This document shows, piece after piece, positions 9,529 to 19,038 of a stretch of 64,000 nucleotides of DNA; position 1 is the stretch's first letter, and each line of letters starts with the position of its first letter. The notes beneath the pieces were generated by a model that saw only the letters and a list, made by a program, of their open reading frames with translations, ran no database searches and was not told where the DNA came from. Position numbers and translations under genes: made by a program. The DNA is from Chloroflexota bacterium (GTDB taxonomy: Bacteria; Chloroflexota; Anaerolineae; Anaerolineales; Villigracilaceae). The DNA lies in the NCBI GenBank assembly GCA_024434165.1, contig QMIW01000003.1:21156-85155 (forward strand), read 5' to 3'.

Positions 9529-10460
9529 TACAGAACGCGGCCCAGGCGGTCCAAACGAATCTCACCCTGCCCTCCAGCCTGCAAGCCCATCGAGGCTTCG
9601 ATGGATAAGCCGTTGCGGATCATCCGCATCGAGAGCCAGTATGAAACGCCTGAACCGATGATGACAGGAGAAAGAAACAAAGGATTGCCGGAATACAACT
9701 TTCCCACTTCGGGGGTGGTTATAGCAATCAAGACAAGCACTGCGGGTGGAAAGAGCGCGAGAAAGCGCGCCTGCCATTCCACACCTTTTGCCGCGGCGCG
9801 GGCGCGGGACAAGACTTCCACCACGGTTCCCAATGTCTTTCGGAGCGAAGCAACCAGAGGTCCGATCTCGATGCGGCCCTCGATGGAAGCAAGCAGGGAC
9901 GTGGCAACAATATCCACCGCGGGATTGTCCCAGGCGGTTGTCCATTCCCGCACCGCGAGTGCGGCTTCATCGGCGGGAGCAGTCCGCAGGCGAACAACCA
10001 GATCACCCAAGACCATGCGCCCATCGGGACCCACCGCCTGCGCCGCGTCATCCAGCGCGTCGCCCAACGGCTTGCCCTGCGATAACAAAGTCTCCACCAC
10101 ACCCAAACCGCGCAAGATGTCTTTCGCTTGCTTCAAACGGAATTCCTGTCGCTTATCGGACAGCGTGCCGGCGTACAACAAGCCGCCTGCAATTGCAAAC
10201 AGGATTGCGGGAAAGAACCCCAGGAACATGCCGCTTGCCAAACCGCCGCCGACCCACGCCAGAAATCCATAGGCGATCTGGTTGAACGCAAGACCTGTCC
10301 CGGTTTGACGCGCGAACTTCTCGGGGTCGAATTTCTTCTTCGGCTGGGCGATGCCCATCGCGCGCGCCATGCCTGCTTCATCCACCGTGCGCCGCCAGCC
10401 GAGGGTGATGGGGATGGCGGCCAAGGCGAGCGCGGCAATCAGGGAAATCAAAGTGATCAT
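9528..10460 (-). CDS. TadB-like type II secretion F domain membrane protein
   Basis: Inner membrane platform protein of the TadB/GspF class, 310 aa from the chosen start MITLISL at 10460 (the frame is open to 10526, overlapping the upstream gene). It has one N-terminal TM segment, a central pair (about 85-125 in the long frame), a cytoplasmic T2SSF helical domain (KDILRGLGVVETLLSQGKPL...) and two C-terminal TM segments. Such proteins anchor pilus assembly ATPases. It sits between PrgI-like and M23 genes, so a Tad-type platform is wired into a T4SS-like operon. A TadC-like partner is encoded at 33317-34198. No TadA ATPase is in the window. Confidence 0.7.
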   Translation of the reverse strand: MITLISLIAALALAAIPITLGWRRTVDEAGMARAMGIAQPKKKFDPEKFARQTGTGLAFNQIAYGFLAWVGGGLASGMFLGFFPAILFAIAGGLLYAGTLSDKRQEFRLKQAKDILRGLGVVETLLSQGKPLGDALDDAAQAVGPDGRMVLGDLVVRLRTAPADEAALAVREWTTAWDNPAVDIVATSLLASIEGRIEIGPLVASLRKTLGTVVEVLSRARAAAKGVEWQARFLALFPPAVLVLIAITTPEVGKLYSGNPLFLSPVIIGSGVSYWLSMRMIRNGLSIEASMGLQAGGQGEIRLDRLGRVL

Positions 10461-10470
10461 TTTTTTACTC

Positions 10471-10938
10471 CTACCTGAACCAAATCGAAAGTTCTTCCGC
10501 CCCGCCGTTCGCAAGCCATACGACAAAGTACACCCCCACGACTCCCAGCAGGGCAGTTAAAAGGGGATAAACTCCAACCTCATTCCAAGCCAGGCCAATG
10601 GGGTGAATCACTGTTTGTGCGGCAAAGGATGGCGCATTGCGTTCGAAGGCTGGGCGCGCGGATTTTTGTCGCTGAGTATTTGCCGGTTCTGCTCTGCGAG
10701 TCGCCGTCTGCTGGTTGACGTATTGCCGCGTTTGCATGGCATATCGAAAACGGCGGGTCATCCAAACTTCAGGCGGGACACGGTCGGGCCCCAGCCTGAG
10801 CAGCGCCAAAGCCATAAATCCAACCAGCACGAGAAAACCGACCACCACCTTGCCCACGAACGAGAAAGGGAGGAATAAACACAGCACTGCCAGCAATGCG
10901 CCAGCGCCGAGGATGCCAATGTCACGATTGTTGAACAT
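10471..10938 (-). CDS. PrgI/VirB3-like integral membrane protein
   Basis: 155 aa. Two closely spaced N-terminal TM helices (about 8-45), a basic cytoplasmic stretch with TRRFRYAMQTRQY and one C-terminal TM helix. Two N-terminal TMs followed by a short soluble part just downstream of VirB2-like genes is the layout of PrgI/VirB3 proteins of Gram-positive and Chloroflexota conjugation systems. Assignment rests on topology and context, not on a catalytic motif. Confidence 0.5.
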   Translation of the reverse strand: MFNNRDIGILGAGALLAVLCLFLPFSFVGKVVVGFLVLVGFMALALLRLGPDRVPPEVWMTRRFRYAMQTRQYVNQQTATRRAEPANTQRQKSARPAFERNAPSFAAQTVIHPIGLAWNEVGVYPLLTALLGVVGVYFVVWLANGGAEELSIWFR

Positions 10939-10943
10939 GGGAC

Positions 10944-11210
10944 TTAGAATGGCGCTTTGGGTTGGAACTTATGAAGCAACTCACCGATTTGCGGCAGAAA
11001 CAGAAAAGCAAACAAAACGATGATGACCAGCCCGACCACGCCGATGATCGCCATCGAAGTCATGCGGCTGGCGCCAAAGGCCGCGCCCGCCGTGCCCTGC
11101 AGAACGTAATACAGACCGCCGAGTAGCGCCACGACGATCAACAGCCCGGCCATGAACGCCCAGGCGTCGCGGGCGATGGCAAGAATTTGTTCCATAATGG
11201 GATCGAACAT
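10944..11210 (-). CDS. Small two-TM VirB2/TrbC-like protein
   Basis: 88 aa, start ATG at 11210 (MFDPIMEQ). Two TM helices (about 18-40 and 50-75) joined by a small-residue-rich loop. The second helix ends in LFAFLFLPQI, which matches LFAFLGIPQI in the next gene upstream (11234-11716), so the two are paralogous. Size and topology fit conjugative pilin-like VirB2/TrbC subunits. Confidence 0.55.
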   Translation of the reverse strand: MFDPIMEQILAIARDAWAFMAGLLIVVALLGGLYYVLQGTAGAAFGASRMTSMAIIGVVGLVIIVLFAFLFLPQIGELLHKFQPKAPF

Positions 11211-11233
11211 GAAAATGCGTCTCCTTTCGAGAT

Positions 11234-11716
11234 TCAACAGGTTCCAAGAAACCAGGCAGCAAGGGGCAGCGCCGCGCCGGCCAGGATCATTCCGAAGATG
11301 GACTCTCCGCATTCGATCAATGCGTTGGCAAACGTGGACGCGCCGCCAATCGAGGCGGAGAGCATGGAGGTGAATGCGGCTTTGAGCATGCGTAATGCCG
11401 CCAAGCCACCAATCAACCCGGAGGCAAGAGTGCCGAGTTCGCTGATCGGTCCGCACCCGCCTCCGCCCGGCAGGGAGGATTGCAAGGCATTCACAATTTG
11501 CGGAATGCCCAAAAAGGCGAACAAGCCCAACACGACGATGGACAACAACGCGGATACGGATTCCCACACCCACAGGTTTGCGCCCAGCACGCTCGCGGAA
11601 CTCACGCGCAGCATCTGAGCAATTCCAGCCAGCAAAGCAAAAGCAAGGAGAGCGCCTGCGAGCGCCATCCACGCTTCGCGCAAAAAAGTGAGCAACAGGG
11701 ATGAAGCGTCGGTCAT
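11234..11716 (-). CDS. VirB2-like membrane protein with extra C-terminal TM pair
   Basis: 160 aa from ATG 11716 (MTDASS), which overlaps the DnaB-like stop as ATGA; the longer frame to 11857 is shadow. The first ~80 residues have the same plan as the 88-aa neighbour (Trp-containing amphipathic start, two TMs, LFAFLGIPQI). The rest adds a GGGGCGPI loop and two more hydrophobic segments (about 95-115 and 135-158). Likely a channel or pilin-type component of the transfer apparatus. The duplication with 10944-11210 suggests tandem gene duplication and divergence. Confidence 0.55.
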   Translation of the reverse strand: MTDASSLLLTFLREAWMALAGALLAFALLAGIAQMLRVSSASVLGANLWVWESVSALLSIVVLGLFAFLGIPQIVNALQSSLPGGGGCGPISELGTLASGLIGGLAALRMLKAAFTSMLSASIGGASTFANALIECGESIFGMILAGAALPLAAWFLGTC

Positions 11717-12618
11717 GAAAGTACGATTACCTCGTGCTTGTGGAATTCTTCTTCGAGCGCAGGATAAAAACACTCGCCCCAGAATTGGATGGGAAAGCGG
11801 CGTGTCGGCCCGGTGCGGTCTTTGAGCGTAATCACTTCGAGCGGGACACAGCCGCACTCGCGCACGCTCCCTTTTCGCTGAACGACCAGCACGCGATCCG
11901 CCTCATAGGGGACCCGTTCATCGCCCAGCAGGGCGGATAGGTCATCTCCATCCTTGAAATGCTCCGATTTCAATGCCGCGGCGGCGATCACCGCCCAGCC
12001 GTGATGCCGCGCCATCGCGCGGAGCGCGGCGGCTGCTTCGCCGCTGCGACCCTCCTCGTTGTTTACCATGCCAGTCAGTCCAACAACTGGAACGCGGTTG
12101 AGATAATCCACGGCAATCAGGGCAGGTCCCTGGACGGGAAAGGCGTAATCGTGAATGAGCATGTCTTCCAACGCACGCACCGTATCCTCCTGATAATTCA
12201 AGGACAGCAAGACCGCTTCGCTTGCGCGCGCCAACTCTGCTTCGACCTTTTCCCGCACAGACTCCGAATGCGGACCAACGATCATGGCTTCCGTTTGCAG
12301 GAACAGGCGGTAGCGCAATTCTTCGGGCGTATGCTCGTAACATCCAATCGCAGACGGAATGCGGCTGGCGGCGGACTCGAACAACATCCGCAGCAGCCAG
12401 GAAGTCTTGCCGATTCCTGGCGCTGCGGCAAGGAGAGTCATGCCACCGCCCCAGAAAGGCAGGCCAGCGAAGACACCAAAGGGGGTGTATGGTTGGGGAT
12501 TGCCCAGGGTTCCAGAGCGCGGCATGGGGGCATGATATTCAATTGAAGGAGGGGGATGGGAACAACTGTCGCTATGGAGTTGTGTAATGTTGGCAATCAA
12601 CGCTTTGGAGGGCAACAT
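11713..12618 (-). CDS. DnaB-like C-terminal (RecA-fold) ATPase
   Basis: 301 aa. Walker A AAAPGIGKTS, Walker B ALIAVDYLN and a DnaB-like KDRTGPTRRF near the C-terminus identify a replicative helicase C-domain/KaiC-type RecA fold. The N-terminal DnaB primase-binding domain is absent, so it is shorter than DnaB (about 450 aa). Start ATG 12618 has AGGGG eight bases upstream. It lies in the conjugation operon directly upstream of the VirB2-like gene (4-bp overlap). It may serve element replication or substrate handling. A RadA/KaiC-type role cannot be excluded. Confidence 0.65.
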   Translation of the reverse strand: MLPSKALIANITQLHSDSCSHPPPSIEYHAPMPRSGTLGNPQPYTPFGVFAGLPFWGGGMTLLAAAPGIGKTSWLLRMLFESAASRIPSAIGCYEHTPEELRYRLFLQTEAMIVGPHSESVREKVEAELARASEAVLLSLNYQEDTVRALEDMLIHDYAFPVQGPALIAVDYLNRVPVVGLTGMVNNEEGRSGEAAAALRAMARHHGWAVIAAAALKSEHFKDGDDLSALLGDERVPYEADRVLVVQRKGSVRECGCVPLEVITLKDRTGPTRRFPIQFWGECFYPALEEEFHKHEVIVLS

Positions 12619-12811
12619 GAAATCCCCTCTGTTTACAATCGTTTTTGCTATTGTTTTTCTATCCGCTTGTGCGCCGCCCATCCGTTGACCATTCACACCC
12701 TGTCGCACAGACAGCGATCTCCATCTCGAAGAACGAAGGGGCAGACGATGACATTGTTGATGAGGTGTCGGGAAATCAGTTTGTGAATTACTCCAATATC
12801 TTGTATGTCTG
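12617..12811 (+). pseudogene. Frameshifted lipoprotein remnant
   Basis: ATG 12617, preceded by a good GGAGG ribosome binding site, encodes a signal peptide with a lipobox (FLSAC) and then stops after 23 codons. A +1 shift would continue as SVDHSHPVAQ... past 12800. This looks like the 5' part of a lipoprotein gene lost by frameshift and truncated by the neighbouring giant gene. Its start codon overlaps, on the opposite strand, the start of the DnaB-like gene. It fills the 193-bp gap; I see nothing else there. Confidence 0.35.
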
Positions 12812-15800
12812 TTATGGATTGTCTAATGTCGATGAAGTTTGCTCTCGTAGAATTGAACCTATCCATCCTAAACTGCGTCTGATGACACCTCCACGAGATA
12901 TCACCCCATAACTTCGTCGAATTTCTTGATAGCCTTCTTCAGTTATCAGTAGAAGCCAACCATATCCTACTTCTACATGATCATAGCGATTGGCAGACTC
13001 TGGATTTCCATCTTGCCAGAAAATACTTTCAGCTACTAATTGCCCGGTTTTATTTTTCCAAGCAAAAATACCGCTATCGGAATATTGCCATCCCAAATCA
13101 AAGCCAACGCGAGGATTCAAGGCAATCCAATTTGCTTTTCCCATCTGAAATTCAAATCCATTATGGGCAATAACTAGTTCTCGCTCAGGAAATTGTGCAA
13201 CTTCCAAATAATCTGAAATGTGTAGCCCAACTTTGCTTGGGAACGGCAAGCTGTTTCGGTTTAAATTTAGGCCATCCCAGATTGCGTAACTGGCAACTGC
13301 TCGAGAAACTGACATTCGCTCCTCAGAAGGCCATTCATCTTGAAGTCGCTTCAAATGTGTCCACTCACCCAAAATAATTTTTCCATCACTTGATCGGTTT
13401 TGTAATAACGGCAAAGAAGTTTCAAGTGTATTGCCCCAATCTTGCGGAAGCCTTAAGTACGAATCGAGATTGTCAGCAATTCCGCCGATTCTGTTAATAT
13501 AGTTTGGTCGAGGATATGGCTCAAGTAAAAACAGATTGGGATCATAGTCTTTAAAGATAAATTCTATCAACCGCAAATCGGAATCTGTCAGCCTACCCGC
13601 ATCGTATAATTCTGCTATAACTCTTGCTAAGGAATTTTTGCTTGGAAGAATTTGTGGTTTGTTGTGTGAATACATTAGATTTGTTTTTTCGAGAAAAACT
13701 GACAGATCCCGAGGTTTCAATGCCGCGCCATTAAATAGCCATGTTCTACCGCTTTCCAATTCTTTGAGTATCTCGACGGCTCGATACAGCAAGTTGTTAT
13801 CCGCAACATTGGCAATTTCAGCAATTTTCCGAGCTTCAGTGTCCAATGGGCGTAGTGTTAATGCTGGGTCATTCAGCAAAATCGGCTCGTCACCATCTAC
13901 AAGAGTATCTTCTGTGTGGTGAATAGCGATATCTGGCAAATGAATGGAATATATTGCAGGGAGGTCGCGTTCCAACCTTGGCAGAGACAGTAATTTCCCG
14001 TCAAGGCTCGATAATAATCTTGTAGCAATTATTCGGATAAAAATGTTCGGTGATTTTTGTAATTCAAGGATCTCATCTTTGTAATAGGTGATTTCGCTTG
14101 GCTTTTGCAGAACTGCTACTTCTAAAACCATTAGTCCATGTAATGCCAATTGATCGTGTCCTTGTAAGGCTCGGTGTAGTGCGCTTATTACTATTTGATT
14201 GCCTGCCAATACCAGCTTAGAGCAGACCTTTATTGCTGCATTAAAAATAGGATATGCGGGAAAATCCAAATAAAGTATCAGCAAGTCTGAAAGTGCATTA
14301 ATATCTTCGTTTGGCTCTGGTTCTATCGATAATTCTAATATTTCTTCTAAATCGGGTTGTGCATCTACAACTATTCCTGAAAACAACTCATCCAAGTATT
14401 CATCTAGATCAGGCCACATTTTTAAATAAGGAACATCTTCAAATAATACTTGCGTAATTTCATCCAAACTATTGATCAATTGTTCTGGATAGCGGTAGCG
14501 TTCACTTATGTCTTGAGCAAAAAGCTTAATGGCTTCATGTCTTCCATTGGGACCCATTACCCTAATCATTTGTTGCAGAGCCTTATGTTTAACACCTCCA
14601 TCCCAGTAGGTCAACCAGCCAGACGGGTTTGTTAATTTGATGGCTTTTTGAATATATTGCCTTGAATAATCAAAGTGACCTAACTGCTGAAGTCTTTCGC
14701 TTGCACCCGTATACACGCTTACTAAATGAGTCTCCTCATAAAATCTCTCATTTCTGCCTTCCATCAGATTGCATATTTCTATTACTTCTTCGATCTCTGA
14801 CACTTTCCCAAATAAGTTAATTGCTAACTTATGCCATTCAAAGTAATTACTCTGGCGTTTTTCTTCATTTTCAAGTAGTGAGCGCAAATCACTAATTGTA
14901 GCCACCCTTGAAATAGCATTGCTCAAAGTGAGTTGCTCACCAGTCACTAAATGTAATATTTTATCTAGACTGCTCTCGCCTGATGTCTTTTCAACGTCGA
15001 AGTTGGGCCATGGAACATCTAAAGTATCAGGTTCAATGCCAATTCCGATAAGAGCAGTATGAACATCATCAAGCCAACCGATTCTTTGGTTTCTAACTAC
15101 CTCCGTTTGTATTCTTTCAACCACATGTTTCGATAGGGCACGTGTATCTTTCTCGCCGAGAATTGCATTTGCACAGGTAAAAAACTTCTTTGCTAATTCT
15201 GCTGAGGTGGTCCTCGCAAACGGGAATAATAGATCATCCATTATCAGATACACGGCCAATACTGGTGGATTTTTCCCTTCCAGTGCAGAAATGAGCAAAT
15301 GAACTATCCCCTCATCGTGTGTTATAGCCTCTCGCTCCAGAAAGTTTTTGTAAACTTTTATTGCCTTAACAGGACTAAAGTCAAATACGGATTGAATAGC
15401 AATCAACAGGGCATCGTCCACGCCTGAAGCAGTATCCTCAACGCTAAAGACCTGCCCAAGGAATTTTTTGATTCTCTGAACCGAGGTTGCCGGCTCTTGA
15501 AAATTTGTTTTTCGAATCCAATTCGCCCAACGGACTAATTGGTAATCCTTTTCAGAATAAACTCCTCTGGCGCAAACAACTAAGCTATAAAGAGTCGAAA
15601 TAGCTTTTGCTTTTTCTCCCATTTGTAACCATGCAGTGGCTTGTTCTTCATATTCTTTGACCCGGCCATATACATCCAATCCTTGAAACATGAATCCTTC
15701 AATTCGTTCCATCTGTTTGCTTGCCCAGTCGTAATCTTTGTCGCGTTTTGCAACCGTCATTGTGACTGTGCGCTGAATTCTCGCCCGCCACACTTTTGTG

Positions 15801-18703
15801 GATTTCTCCCAACGGAGAGTAAATTCATTTTTGATCGCTTGTACGGTGTCTTTTCCATGCTTCAATGCACAAGCCACAATAATTTCTGAAATATCTTCTT
15901 TTGCACCTTCGGTATGGAGATGAAAAGTTGCCGAAGTAGTGTTCCAGCCGGTTTCCATTAAATCCAATATCCATTTTGTCCTATTCAAAAACACGTCAGG
16001 CTCATCCTTTGCTTTTGTATGTCCCTCCAACCAAATTTTTGCCAAAGTATAAGCTATCAGCGCAACTTGGCGTCTGGCTAATCTTGTTTCACCATCTTCG
16101 TATTCTTCAAAAGTTGTTTCTTGTTCCGCTTCCTTGATTAGTTGATCAGGACTAATATTTGGATCAAGCGCAAACTTCATTCTAGCATACCGAAAGTGTA
16201 AATTAAGTAGCTTTGGAGATTTATCCAAGGACGACGATTCTCTGTCGCTCAATGGAACAATGCTAATCTTTTTGAACCAAGCGACTGCTAGGTTTTTGAA
16301 ATTCTCAACCTCAAGAAAGTATATTGCTTCAGCGATAGATAATAGATTGGATATCTTGTTGCGACCCGAACCATGTGAAGGGGGCTCTTCCGACTCCAAT
16401 AAATCCAATAACAATTGCGTCGCTCGTTCATTTTTCCCGTTTTGACGCAGGTATCCTATACAATGGAGCAGGGTGAAATATCGACTTTGGCTGTCCCTTT
16501 TTTTGTCAAAAGCATCAAAATATAAATTCCAATCATCCCAATCGTCACGTTCGCAGCAACTTAGTGCGCCAATGTGTAAAAGCCAGTTCTGAAATTCAAG
16601 GCTTGCTTGCGCGACACTCTTATCTTTGTCATTCCATGATGGTTCTATCTGTATTCGCCTAATAAGTTGAATAGTTTCGAGGGGCGATCTAAGCAGACTC
16701 GCACTCTCCACCCACTCCGAAAGCAATTCGTGAAAATCCTGATGAAGAGCGTTGCGCTCCGAAATCACTCGACCAGAAAGATATTCCAGCGGTTCAGCGA
16801 GCTCAAAAATGCGGAGGGCTTCTTTCCTATTTATTGAATAGAGATTCCTGGCAAGTGATATTGCGGATTTGTCCTTTAGCCGCAGTCTTGCTCCATCTCT
16901 TGCATAATCAATAGCGAGGTTGCTCTTGCCCGCTTCAATCAATAAGTGAGGGAGGTTGGTATCCACCAACACATTCGAGCGTTGTTGTAAGGAGGCGCCG
17001 ATTAGTGTGTAACGAACCAAGGCAACTGCATCCAGTAATTGTCCCGCTGATTTAATGGCCAATCTTACATCAGTTTCTATGGCATCGATTGGACGAAGTG
17101 TTTCAACTTGCGATCTAAACCAGGCATATTGCGCAATTTCTATAACACGTTTATGGTCGCCAGATTTGTAATAGTGATAAAGTGTTTCCCAATTGTAAGG
17201 AGCATCAGATTTTTCATAAAATTGGGCAAGCTGGAGATGAAAGTTTCGGTTAATTTGTTCTGAAGTTATACCAGGTAGATCGCTCGCTGTTCTTGTCTCT
17301 AAGAAAATGCGAAAGCTGTTATGGAAAAATTCCCACCGCCCTAGGCTATCTTTTGAAAAATATTGTCCGAAGGTTTGTTGTAGTTTTTTTAGCAACCTTT
17401 CATCTGCCCACTGCGCTACCCATTCCATCGGCATTGGACCACGAATCCTTGCAAGTAACCCCAAGAACTTTTCAAATTCCAAGTCATTTTCAATTATTTT
17501 CCAGTGTGAATAGTAATGTTCCTCAATGTCACCTTGATATGGGATAGTCTTTTCAAGAATCTTCTCATAATCATCTGACGATTCAGCTTGGAAAAGCGAA
17601 CTTAGAAGATAAATTAGCGATAATGGGTGACCATCTACGATTTGATAAATTTTCTCATCAGATTTGTTGTCAAGGTCTGGCAAAGTTTGGTGAATGATCT
17701 CAAAAACATTTTGTGGGGTTAATTTTCCCATCAAAATTGTTCTCTCGTTTTGAGAAAAGGTCTGATGAATGCTAACAGGTAAATTCGGTAACTCTTTAGT
17801 CTGACTCCCTATAACAATGAATACGCCTTCGGGGATGGCATTTGGCAAAGGGAGATCGGTTATTAGCGAACGCTCGGGATGTTGCTCTCGCGCTATATGA
17901 TCAAGGCCATCAATTAAAATAATAGATCTGGTTTTGGTTGCTTCATAATCCTTCCCCAGTAATAATAGTTGCTTGCTAAAAAGTTCCATTAATGCTGGTC
18001 TGTCTGTTGGATCAGGTTGCTCCTTTTCGCCGATGCCCAATAGTTGTATGCTAAACGTTACGTCATGATAAAAATTAACTGATTCCCCTCGTAACACAGA
18101 GGGATCTTGAGCGTCAGGCACATAAGCGTAGTACCGAATCAACCTTACTGGTAATGTTCGCAAGGTCTGAGTCAAGAATGTGGATTTACCCGAACCTGGT
18201 GGACCAAAAACTCCAATATACCCACCCTTTAACCTTTCTAGTTTCTCTTGAAACTCCACAACGGTATCTTGAATCGGTTTGTATAAGTATCTGGGTGCTT
18301 CGAATTCGTGTTTGTTCCTCAGTTCATATTTGCGTTTGTTTCTTTCTATTTCATCTTTAGATGGCTGATTTAGATTTATTTCGACCTTCTCAGCATTTTC
18401 GATATAAGTTCCGGTTATCTGAACATTACGAGCATATTCCCCTGGCGCAATTTGCGGATTTCCACCTGTCACATTAATACTTGTTAACTTTGAGTTATCA
18501 TTTCTCTTAACAAGGTAAGCGCTAATCCATGTAAGTAAGTCTATAAGGACAGCTGCCCAATCCCGTATTTGTTGCCCTAGTCCCACAGGTTCAGCCGATG
18601 TTAGTGTATCAAACCAAAACGTAATGGAGGCAAGCAGTAATGCACTTCCAATAATCATCAACAAGACATACATCGTTTTTCGGAACATCGATATTGTCTC
18701 CAC
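12812..18703 (-). CDS. Giant membrane-anchored STAND-type NTPase (1963 aa)
   Basis: Two N-terminal hydrophobic helices (about 10-30 and 47-64), then a short beta-rich linker and a P-loop NTPase: Walker A FGPPGSGKST (about 166-175), Walker B IILIDGLDH (about 261-269), a sensor-like VIGSQ and a winged-helix-like region ending near residue 480 (FFHNSFRIFLETRT). Some 1200 residues of helical, TPR-like repeats follow (many W/Y...A..L helices), then a C-terminal unit of ~250 residues I do not recognise. This is the layout of NACHT/STAND signalling ATPases (NTPase, repeat sensor) with the membrane segment at the front, as in abortive-infection proteins that attack the membrane. The gene is more AT-rich than its neighbours and splits an otherwise tightly packed conjugation operon, so it is probably acquired cargo. 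Function in defence is inferred. Confidence 0.7.
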   Translation of the reverse strand: METISMFRKTMYVLLMIIGSALLLASITFWFDTLTSAEPVGLGQQIRDWAAVLIDLLTWISAYLVKRNDNSKLTSINVTGGNPQIAPGEYARNVQITGTYIENAEKVEINLNQPSKDEIERNKRKYELRNKHEFEAPRYLYKPIQDTVVEFQEKLERLKGGYIGVFGPPGSGKSTFLTQTLRTLPVRLIRYYAYVPDAQDPSVLRGESVNFYHDVTFSIQLLGIGEKEQPDPTDRPALMELFSKQLLLLGKDYEATKTRSIILIDGLDHIAREQHPERSLITDLPLPNAIPEGVFIVIGSQTKELPNLPVSIHQTFSQNERTILMGKLTPQNVFEIIHQTLPDLDNKSDEKIYQIVDGHPLSLIYLLSSLFQAESSDDYEKILEKTIPYQGDIEEHYYSHWKIIENDLEFEKFLGLLARIRGPMPMEWVAQWADERLLKKLQQTFGQYFSKDSLGRWEFFHNSFRIFLETRTASDLPGITSEQINRNFHLQLAQFYEKSDAPYNWETLYHYYKSGDHKRVIEIAQYAWFRSQVETLRPIDAIETDVRLAIKSAGQLLDAVALVRYTLIGASLQQRSNVLVDTNLPHLLIEAGKSNLAIDYARDGARLRLKDKSAISLARNLYSINRKEALRIFELAEPLEYLSGRVISERNALHQDFHELLSEWVESASLLRSPLETIQLIRRIQIEPSWNDKDKSVAQASLEFQNWLLHIGALSCCERDDWDDWNLYFDAFDKKRDSQSRYFTLLHCIGYLRQNGKNERATQLLLDLLESEEPPSHGSGRNKISNLLSIAEAIYFLEVENFKNLAVAWFKKISIVPLSDRESSSLDKSPKLLNLHFRYARMKFALDPNISPDQLIKEAEQETTFEEYEDGETRLARRQVALIAYTLAKIWLEGHTKAKDEPDVFLNRTKWILDLMETGWNTTSATFHLHTEGAKEDISEIIVACALKHGKDTVQAIKNEFTLRWEKSTKVWRARIQRTVTMTVAKRDKDYDWASKQMERIEGFMFQGLDVYGRVKEYEEQATAWLQMGEKAKAISTLYSLVVCARGVYSEKDYQLVRWANWIRKTNFQEPATSVQRIKKFLGQVFSVEDTASGVDDALLIAIQSVFDFSPVKAIKVYKNFLEREAITHDEGIVHLLISALEGKNPPVLAVYLIMDDLLFPFARTTSAELAKKFFTCANAILGEKDTRALSKHVVERIQTEVVRNQRIGWLDDVHTALIGIGIEPDTLDVPWPNFDVEKTSGESSLDKILHLVTGEQLTLSNAISRVATISDLRSLLENEEKRQSNYFEWHKLAINLFGKVSEIEEVIEICNLMEGRNERFYEETHLVSVYTGASERLQQLGHFDYSRQYIQKAIKLTNPSGWLTYWDGGVKHKALQQMIRVMGPNGRHEAIKLFAQDISERYRYPEQLINSLDEITQVLFEDVPYLKMWPDLDEYLDELFSGIVVDAQPDLEEILELSIEPEPNEDINALSDLLILYLDFPAYPIFNAAIKVCSKLVLAGNQIVISALHRALQGHDQLALHGLMVLEVAVLQKPSEITYYKDEILELQKSPNIFIRIIATRLLSSLDGKLLSLPRLERDLPAIYSIHLPDIAIHHTEDTLVDGDEPILLNDPALTLRPLDTEARKIAEIANVADNNLLYRAVEILKELESGRTWLFNGAALKPRDLSVFLEKTNLMYSHNKPQILPSKNSLARVIAELYDAGRLTDSDLRLIEFIFKDYDPNLFLLEPYPRPNYINRIGGIADNLDSYLRLPQDWGNTLETSLPLLQNRSSDGKIILGEWTHLKRLQDEWPSEERMSVSRAVASYAIWDGLNLNRNSLPFPSKVGLHISDYLEVAQFPERELVIAHNGFEFQMGKANWIALNPRVGFDLGWQYSDSGIFAWKNKTGQLVAESIFWQDGNPESANRYDHVEVGYGWLLLITEEGYQEIRRSYGVISRGGVIRRSLGWIGSILREQTSSTLDNP

Positions 18704-18792
18704 TACGGCTTCTATTTGAGACAGATAATCTGATTTTACAACACTTTCTTTCTCCTAATACCCCTCCGCTCTTACTCCTCTACCCTCTCCCC

Positions 18793-18996
18793 TCACTCCC
18801 CCGTCAGCACCCAGATATTCTTCATCGGCATGGCCTCGTGCAAAAACTCATGACTTTTGACCTGCTCGCGATCCATCCAATCGCGCGGCAGGTCGAAGCG
18901 GACCCACGTCCGCTTCATGTTGGCGGCGGACTCGTACTCCACCCAGTAACTGCTTTCCATCCCCTCATCCGTTTTTTGAGATTGTCCAGAATCCAT
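18793..18996 (-). CDS. Small hypothetical protein
   Basis: Up to 67 aa; an internal ATG at 18960 would give 55 aa. Hydrophilic, Trp- and Glu-rich (WVEYESAANMKRTWVRFDLP), no signal peptide or TM. Codon use resembles the GC-rich conjugation genes. It lies between the second prepilin peptidase gene and the giant NTPase, in the operon direction. No family recognised and no strong ribosome binding site. Confidence 0.4.
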   Translation of the reverse strand: MDSGQSQKTDEGMESSYWVEYESAANMKRTWVRFDLPRDWMDREQVKSHEFLHEAMPMKNIWVLTGE

Positions 18997-19038
18997 AGAA
19001 TCGAGAAGTCTCGCTACTGAGAGTATCTCTCGTTTTGG

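Noticed and set aside
10944..11672. 242-aa minus-strand frame spanning two VirB2-like genes
   Set aside because: Only the last 88 residues look like protein; the first part is an out-of-frame reading of the 160-aa gene.
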